In this document: positions 17,345 through 21,199 of the stretch, one piece after another
Position numbering within the stretch: position 1 is the first letter of the stretch
Layout: every line of letters starts with the position of its first letter
Origin: CAYSBE01 sp964429245
GTDB taxonomy: Bacteria; Bacteroidota; Bacteroidia; UKL13-3
NCBI GenBank assembly: GCA_964429245.1
Contig: CAYSBE010000036.1
Span: 1-21,199 of the forward strand
Direction of reading: 5' to 3'
Length of the DNA stretch: 21,199 bases
Made by a program: the position numbers and the translations under genes
Notes under the pieces: model-generated
What the model saw: only the letters and a program-made list of their open reading frames with translations
What the model was told of the DNA's origin: nothing
Databases searched by the model: none

Positions 17345-17395
17345 ATGACATTAAGCAGATACCGTATCTACCGAAACGTTGCACAAAAAAACGCT

Positions 17396-18166
17396 TCAAT
17401 TGCTAATATCAAAGCTATCAGCATCATTTATTGCAGCAAATTGACTTCGCCAGGCTGATATTTCTGTTATATCAAGTGTGGCATAAATTATTTGTGAGTC
17501 GTTTGCTACTTCTTTTTGTACCTCGCCCTTAGCACTTATGATGGCCGACAGGCCGATGTGTGCTATTTGATGGACATCATCTCCAACCCTATTGCACGCC
17601 ACCACCACTGTTTGATTTTCAATGGCTCGTGCTATCAACAGTTGCCTCCAATGATAACTTCTTCTTTCAGGCCAATTGGCTACAATGAGTAGCATATCAT
17701 AGTCATGTGAGGGTGTTCTTCTAAGCCAAACTGGAAAACGCAAATCATAACATATTGCCGGAAGAATGCGCCAACCTTTATATTCAATTACTACCTGCTT
17801 TTGGCCTTGTGCATAATATTTGTGCTCATTGCCGTATGAAAACAAGTGCCTTTTGTCATACGTATCTATCTTTCCATCGGGATGAAAAAAGTAGAAGCGG
17901 TTATAATATTTACCTTGCACTTCAGTCATCATGCTGCAAGCAATGGCTACTCGATTTTGCTTAGCTTGATTCTCAAAAAATTCTATTGCAGTTGGTGTAT
18001 GTGTTGCAAACTGTTGAGGTTGCATGCTAAAGCCCGTGGTACACATTTCGGGCAATACAACCAAATCGGTACCCACCTCGATGGCAGACAAAAGCACTGA
18101 AAAATTATTCAGATTGGCTTCTGCATTTTCCCATACCAAATTAGTTTGTACAATGGCTACTTTCAT
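17396..18166 (-). CDS. yafV: Omega-amidase, nitrilase superfamily (YafV type)
   Basis: Hydrolyses 2-oxoglutaramate, the keto acid left after glutamine transamination, to 2-oxoglutarate and ammonia. At 256 aa it equals E. coli YafV as I remember it and matches it along its length. The nitrilase triad is E40 (LPEMCTTGFSM), K105 (YDKRHLF) and C139 (AICYDLRFPVW); NWPERRSYHW and ARAIENQ are further YafV-like stretches. Its ATG is 6 nt from the stop of the aminotransferase gene, so the two are surely co-transcribed. A YbdL-type aminotransferase produces the substrate of this enzyme, which supports the assignment. Confidence 0.93.
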   Translation of the reverse strand: MKVAIVQTNLVWENAEANLNNFSVLLSAIEVGTDLVVLPEMCTTGFSMQPQQFATHTPTAIEFFENQAKQNRVAIACSMMTEVQGKYYNRFYFFHPDGKIDTYDKRHLFSYGNEHKYYAQGQKQVVIEYKGWRILPAICYDLRFPVWLRRTPSHDYDMLLIVANWPERRSYHWRQLLIARAIENQTVVVACNRVGDDVHQIAHIGLSAIISAKGEVQKEVANDSQIIYATLDITEISAWRSQFAAINDADSFDISN

Positions 18167-18172
18167 GTTGCG

Positions 18173-19330
18173 TTATTTTACCAAGTGCAGTTTTTCTGCC
18201 GCTTTTTCTAAGGTATCATTTTCTTTAGCAAAGCAAAAGCGCAATACGTGATTATCGGTGCGCTTGTGATAAAATACAGATGTTGGTATGGATGCAACCT
18301 TAAATTCTTTGGTTAGCCTTTCAGCAAATTCTGTATCTTTTTCCTGCGTTATTTTCTGATATCCCAGCAATTGAAAATAGGAGCCTTCGCAAGGCAATAT
18401 TTTAAACTTAGAACCTTTCATTAATTTTTGAAAGTAGTCACGTTTTTCCTGATAAAAAGACGAGAGTTGAATGTAAGCTTCTTTATCGTTCATGTAATCA
18501 GCAATGGCATATTGCACAGGTGTATTGGCACTAAAACAGATAAACTGATGCACTTTCCTGAATTCAGCTGTCAGGTTTTCGGGAGCTAATACATATCCCA
18601 TTTTCCAGCCTGTGGTGTGATATGTTTTACCAAATGAGGAAACGATAATGCTACGCTCTGCAAGCCCCGGAAACCTAGCCACACTTTGGTGTTCCAAACC
18701 ATCAAAAATAATATGCTCATACACCTCATCACTCAACACAATGATTTCGGTATTTTTAAGCATTTTTTCCAGCTTCATCATATCCTGTGCATTCAAAGTA
18801 GTACCACTCGGATTATGCGGTGTATTGATGATGATCATCTTGGTTTTGTAATTGATGAGTTTTTTTACCTCATTCCAATCTACTTTGTAATCTGGGTATT
18901 TTAATTCGGTAAATACGGCCCTGCCTCCATTAATTTGAATGGCCGGAACGTATGAATCGTAGCAAGGCTCAATTACCACTACTTCATCACCTTCGCTTAT
19001 AAATGCTGATATGGCAGCATACAAGGCATGTGTACCACCGGGTGTTATTGTTATTTCTGTTTCGGGATTATATACTGCTGAATACAATTCCTGCGTTTTA
19101 ATGGCTATTTTTTCACGCAACCCCATCACACCTTGCATTGGAGCGTATTGGTTGAATCCTTTCTTCATGTAGTGATGAACCAAGTCAATCAATTTGGGCG
19201 AGCAAGAAAAATCTGGAAACCCTTGTGCTAGATTTATGGCATGATGTTCATTGGCTAAAGCACTCATTACACTAAAAATAGTGGTGCCGGTTTTAGGCAG
19301 TTTTGATTTTATGTTTCCGTTGTATTTCAA
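18173..19330 (-). CDS. ybdL: Methionine/glutamine aminotransferase, PLP-dependent (YbdL type)
   Basis: Class I aminotransferase that moves amino groups between methionine, glutamine or aromatic amino acids and keto acids. It has 385 aa. INLAQGFPDF (32-41), QYAPMQGV (61-68), NTPHNPSG (169-176), SDEVYEHI (200-207) and SFGKTYHTTGWK (232-243, PLP Lys K235) match E. coli YbdL closely. The start appears to be TTG at 19330. There is no in-frame ATG between it and an upstream stop (TAG at 19358-19360), and the first internal ATG (codon 22) would remove the conserved SKLPKTGTTIF segment that aligns with the start of YbdL. It is followed by the omega-amidase, a functional pair. Confidence 0.93.
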   Translation of the reverse strand: MKYNGNIKSKLPKTGTTIFSVMSALANEHHAINLAQGFPDFSCSPKLIDLVHHYMKKGFNQYAPMQGVMGLREKIAIKTQELYSAVYNPETEITITPGGTHALYAAISAFISEGDEVVVIEPCYDSYVPAIQINGGRAVFTELKYPDYKVDWNEVKKLINYKTKMIIINTPHNPSGTTLNAQDMMKLEKMLKNTEIIVLSDEVYEHIIFDGLEHQSVARFPGLAERSIIVSSFGKTYHTTGWKMGYVLAPENLTAEFRKVHQFICFSANTPVQYAIADYMNDKEAYIQLSSFYQEKRDYFQKLMKGSKFKILPCEGSYFQLLGYQKITQEKDTEFAERLTKEFKVASIPTSVFYHKRTDNHVLRFCFAKENDTLEKAAEKLHLVK

Positions 19331-19500
19331 GGCAGTAAATATTTTTAATAACGAGCGCTAATTTATTCATCAATTGCTTTAGTTCAATCTCAAAATAATT
19401 ATTCATTGATAGTCAAACCGTAAAATTATCACCATTTAGTTAATGCTCCTGCTTGGTAAGCCAAATTCTGTTTATTTGCAGAAATTATTAAGAAACATAT

Positions 19501-20106
19501 ATGAAAAAAATCATGATCATTTGCCTGATGGCGATGGCTGCGATGCAAGCAACTGCACAAAAGCCCAAAAAACAAAAAATGGAAAATGGATTGTATGCCG
19601 AACTCACCACATCCAAAGGTGTCATCCTGATTAAACTTACACCGGAAAAAACACCCTTAACGGTTGCTAATTTTGTGGGGTTATCAGAAGGAAAAATTAA
19701 GAATGATGCCAAACCAATGGGTACTCCATATTATGACAGTTTGAAATTTCACCGGGTGATACCCAACTTTATGATTCAGGGTGGCGATCCATTAGGCAAC
19801 GGAACAGGCGGACCGGGATACCGTTTCAAAGATGAATTTGTTGACGATTACAAATTTACCGGTCCGGGCATTTTAGCTATGGCCAATGCAGGGCCCGCAA
19901 CCAATGGTAGCCAGTTTTTTATCACGCACAAAGAAACGCCTTGGCTAAACAATAAGCACACCATTTTTGGATTTGTAGTTACCGGACAAGATGTGGTAAA
20001 TGCCATACAACAGGGTGATTATATCCTGAATGTAAAAATTATTAGAAAAGGCAAAGAGGCAAAGAAGTTTAAAGCGGATAAAGTATTTACGGAATTGAAT
20101 AAGTAA
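19501..20106 (+). CDS. Exported cyclophilin-type peptidyl-prolyl isomerase
   Basis: Catalyses cis-trans isomerisation of prolyl bonds in folding envelope proteins. Its 201 aa start with a signal peptide (MKKIMIICLMAMAAMQATAQ), so it acts in the periplasm or beyond. Cyclophilin active-site residues are intact: FHRVIPNFMIQGGD at 83-96 (catalytic R85, M91, Q93), NGSQFFI around Q138-F140, W148 (the position of W121 in human CypA) and H153. It is divergent from the aminotransferase gene across a 170-bp region in which I see only a degenerate -7 box (TTTATTTG at 19471-19478). It is alone on its strand here. Confidence 0.94.
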   Translation: MKKIMIICLMAMAAMQATAQKPKKQKMENGLYAELTTSKGVILIKLTPEKTPLTVANFVGLSEGKIKNDAKPMGTPYYDSLKFHRVIPNFMIQGGDPLGNGTGGPGYRFKDEFVDDYKFTGPGILAMANAGPATNGSQFFITHKETPWLNNKHTIFGFVVTGQDVVNAIQQGDYILNVKIIRKGKEAKKFKADKVFTELNK

Positions 20107-20123
20107 ACTTATACACATATAAT

Positions 20124-20159
20124 TTCTATTTACAGATCAGTTTTAATAATTCTATTTAC
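20124..20159. repeat. Short direct repeat in the intergenic region
   Basis: TTCTATTTAC occurs at 20124-20133 and 20150-20159, spaced 26 bp apart, in AT-rich DNA between the cyclophilin gene and the small basic gene that converge here. It may be chance or a regulatory site; no terminator hairpin with a U-run is evident in this 108-bp stretch. Confidence 0.2.
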
Positions 20160-20214
20160 GTAATACAGATTGATCTATTTTGTATCCTTGATGCCATAGC
20201 GAGCAAGTGCTAAA

Positions 20215-20400
20215 TTAAGTGAGAATTGTTTTCTTTATTCTTTTTACCCGCTTTGTTGTAACTGCCTTAGACTTGGTCATTTTCTTACCAGTCCTTTTGT
20301 AGTAAGCAATCGTGTCACTGATTTGTTGTTTTTCCTCCTTAGTTAAAGGTGTCGAGTCAACAATAAAGTTTATGCCTTTTGGTTCTTTTATATGTCCCAT
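20215..20400 (-). CDS. Small basic protein of unknown function, partner of the GNAT-like gene
   Basis: A 61-aa protein opening MGHIKEPKGINFIVDSTPLT. A short predicted helix (KEEKQQISDTIAYYKRTG) follows, then a strongly basic tail (KKMTKSKAVTTKRVKRIKK). There is no signal peptide, membrane segment or zinc motif. It begins 14 nt after the stop of the GNAT-like gene, so the two form a bicistronic unit. The N-terminal MG-IKEPKG phrase looks to me like one shared by small Bacteroidota proteins beside GNAT-like genes; that is memory, not a search. The basic tail could bind nucleic acid. The function is unknown. Confidence 0.65.
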   Translation of the reverse strand: MGHIKEPKGINFIVDSTPLTKEEKQQISDTIAYYKRTGKKMTKSKAVTTKRVKRIKKTILT

Positions 20401-20414
20401 GACGTATTTATAAT

Positions 20415-20942
20415 TTACTTTGGAAAATATTTACTGATAAGTTTCAAAGCTTCATTCGGGAATATCACCATTTTATGACCTCCAATATGGGTTGCTCCTA
20501 TAGCCTTTTCATAATAATCAAGCAGCTTCGTTTTTGAAGTAAAGGCAATGAAGCCCTGATAACCATTGTCCCAAGAAGTCTTGCAAGTGAATGCAAACAA
20601 ATTACCAGGAACTCCTTCGTATAATTTGTTTCGCCCTAAGTTAAATGGAGCACTTTCAATTAAATGTATGTAGTAATGGTCTTTATTATCGCTAATGCTG
20701 ATTAGTCCTTGAATAATCTCCGGATTATTTCGAATAGTAAGTTTAAATACATTTCGGTCTTTTAGTTTAAACTCAGCAGACCAATTGAATAGCCATTTAT
20801 TTTTCTTCGAAATATTTTTTAAGTCTGCTTTTGAAACAAGATGAACATCTGTTGGGAAGCTGTCTCCAGATATGGTGTTAACAATGCTGTTAGTTAAATT
20901 ATCAATCTCAATACCTATGTGATATTTTGTCTGCCTTGGCAT
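20415..20942 (-). CDS. GNAT-like acetyltransferase-fold protein, function unknown
   Basis: A 175-aa cytoplasmic protein. The C-terminal half has a GNAT order of elements: strand YIHLIESAP (91-99), a diverged acyl-CoA loop and helix YEGVPGNLFAFTCKTS (108-123), strand GFIAFTSKT (130-138), helix KLLDYYEKAIGA (139-150), and IGGHKMVIFPNEALKLISKYF, as in many acetyltransferases. The N-terminal part (MPRQTKYHIGIEIDNLTNSI...GDSFPTDVHLV) is specific to this family. The normal Q/RxxGxG/A loop is altered, so enzymatic activity is uncertain. The ATG at 20942 follows a perfect -7 box by 4 nt. A small basic protein gene follows at once. A role as a modifying enzyme or as one half of a toxin-antitoxin-like pair is possible but unproven. 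Confidence 0.7.
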   Translation of the reverse strand: MPRQTKYHIGIEIDNLTNSIVNTISGDSFPTDVHLVSKADLKNISKKNKWLFNWSAEFKLKDRNVFKLTIRNNPEIIQGLISISDNKDHYYIHLIESAPFNLGRNKLYEGVPGNLFAFTCKTSWDNGYQGFIAFTSKTKLLDYYEKAIGATHIGGHKMVIFPNEALKLISKYFPK

Positions 20943-20946
20943 ATCT

Positions 20947-20954
20947 CAAATATA
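20947..20954 (-). promoter_or_regulatory. Putative -7 box of the GNAT-like gene, predicting a leaderless mRNA
   Basis: Read on the minus strand this is TATATTTG, a full match to TAnnTTTG, ending 4 nt before the ATG at 20942. The spacing would place the transcription start at the start codon. No good -33 element is visible in the AT-rich upstream DNA. Confidence 0.5.
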
Positions 20955-21064
20955 ATAAATTAAATATCCTTTTCTTACTATATTAAAAACAAATCTACTT
21001 GATTTAATTACATATTAGTTTACATATTGATATTGTATTCAATAGTTAATAACACAGCCATATA

Positions 21065-21096
21065 AAAAAAACCACCTCAATTGAGGTGGTTTTTTT
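21065..21096 (-). terminator. Intrinsic, bidirectional terminator
   Basis: A perfect inverted repeat centred at 21080/21081: ACCACCTCAA pairs with TTGAGGTGGT, flanked by an A-run on the left and a T-run on the right, so it has a U-tract in either direction. It lies 25 bp after the stop of the truncated T9SS gene, which it most likely terminates. It also isolates the GNAT-like unit from upstream read-through. Confidence 0.88.
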
Positions 21097-21121
21097 GAGA
21101 TTCAATTTAATAAAGAATAAC

Positions 21122-21199
21122 TTACTGAACGATATTCAATTTCTTCACAGCTTTTTGTCCATCTACAACAATCTCTACCATGTAAAGACCATTCTTTAG
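21122..21199 (-). CDS. C-terminal end of a T9SS-sorted protein (5' part outside window)
   Basis: The last 25 codons and the TAA stop of a gene entering from the right edge. The residues LKNGLYMVEIVVDGQKAVKK and then LNIVQ fit the end of a type A T9SS sorting domain, in which an NG-Y turn is followed by a strand, a DG-K turn and a final K-N(I/V) strand. The passenger part is unknown. A strong terminator follows 25 bp downstream, so it is the last gene of its transcript. Confidence 0.75.
   Translation of the reverse strand, partial: LKNGLYMVEIVVDGQKAVKKLNIVQ

Noticed and set aside
17331..17399. Longer DUF1573 frame from 17399
   Set aside because: It puts 23 residues before a clear signal peptide, overlaps the omega-amidase stop and starts upstream of the best promoter box.
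20134..20176. AGATCA/TGATCT inverted repeat downstream of the cyclophilin gene
   Set aside because: Only 6 bp with a loop of about 31 nt and no U-run; too weak for a terminator and easily due to chance.
1..21199. CRISPR array, tRNA/rRNA genes, insertion sequences, phage genes
   Set aside because: No regularly spaced repeats, cloverleaf or rRNA-like stretches, transposase/integrase motifs or terminal inverted repeats were recognised on either strand.

Overview
The window is AT-rich chromosomal DNA that looks like Bacteroidota, probably a Chitinophagia/Sphingobacteriia-type lineage or a related uncultivated group. The evidence is two proteins with type IX secretion (T9SS) C-terminal sorting domains, two Wzi/RemB-like outer-membrane proteins, DUF1573, a UbiA-family lipid prenyltransferase, and TAnnTTTG-type -7 promoter boxes instead of sigma70 -10 boxes. 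No rRNA, tRNA, transposase, integrase, phage gene or CRISPR array was seen. It reads as a densely packed core-genome segment, with a possibly accessory two-gene unit near the right end.

Layout. 1-1948 (-): a secreted, probably gingipain-like protein, cut by the window edge, whose promoter region is divergent from ung (uracil-DNA glycosylase, +). 2760-5964 (+): a compact dnaX / DUF502 membrane protein / UbiA-family prenyltransferase run with gaps of 1-3 nt. It ends 1 nt from the convergent ligA (NAD-dependent DNA ligase, -). 8087-11478 (+): two tandem, overlapping Wzi/RemB-like outer-membrane barrels that share a 45-bp divergent promoter region with ligA. 16111-11475 (-): an apparent operon of htrA-type periplasmic protease, RluA-type pseudouridine synthase, a family 9 glycosyltransferase and a polytopic, probably GT-C, glycosyltransferase. 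The last of these overlaps the second barrel gene tail to tail. 19330-16188 (-): a methionine aminotransferase (ybdL type) and an omega-amidase (yafV type), then a secreted DUF1573 protein with its own promoter. 19501-20106 (+): an exported cyclophilin. 20942-20215 (-): a GNAT-like protein followed by a small, very basic protein. At the far right are a bidirectional terminator and the last 25 residues of another T9SS-sorted protein.

Functionally the window mixes DNA maintenance (ung, dnaX, ligA), envelope biogenesis and quality control (barrels, glycosyltransferases, HtrA, cyclophilin, DUF1573, UbiA enzyme), and a metabolite-repair/methionine-salvage pair (aminotransferase plus omega-amidase).

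The best candidates for new biology are three. First, an A10 slippery run followed by a hairpin in dnaX, with an immediate stop in both alternative frames, predicts a short gamma-like clamp-loader subunit. Second, -7 boxes recur 4-6 nt before start codons, which predicts leaderless mRNAs. Third, the GNAT-like/basic-peptide gene pair has no assigned role.
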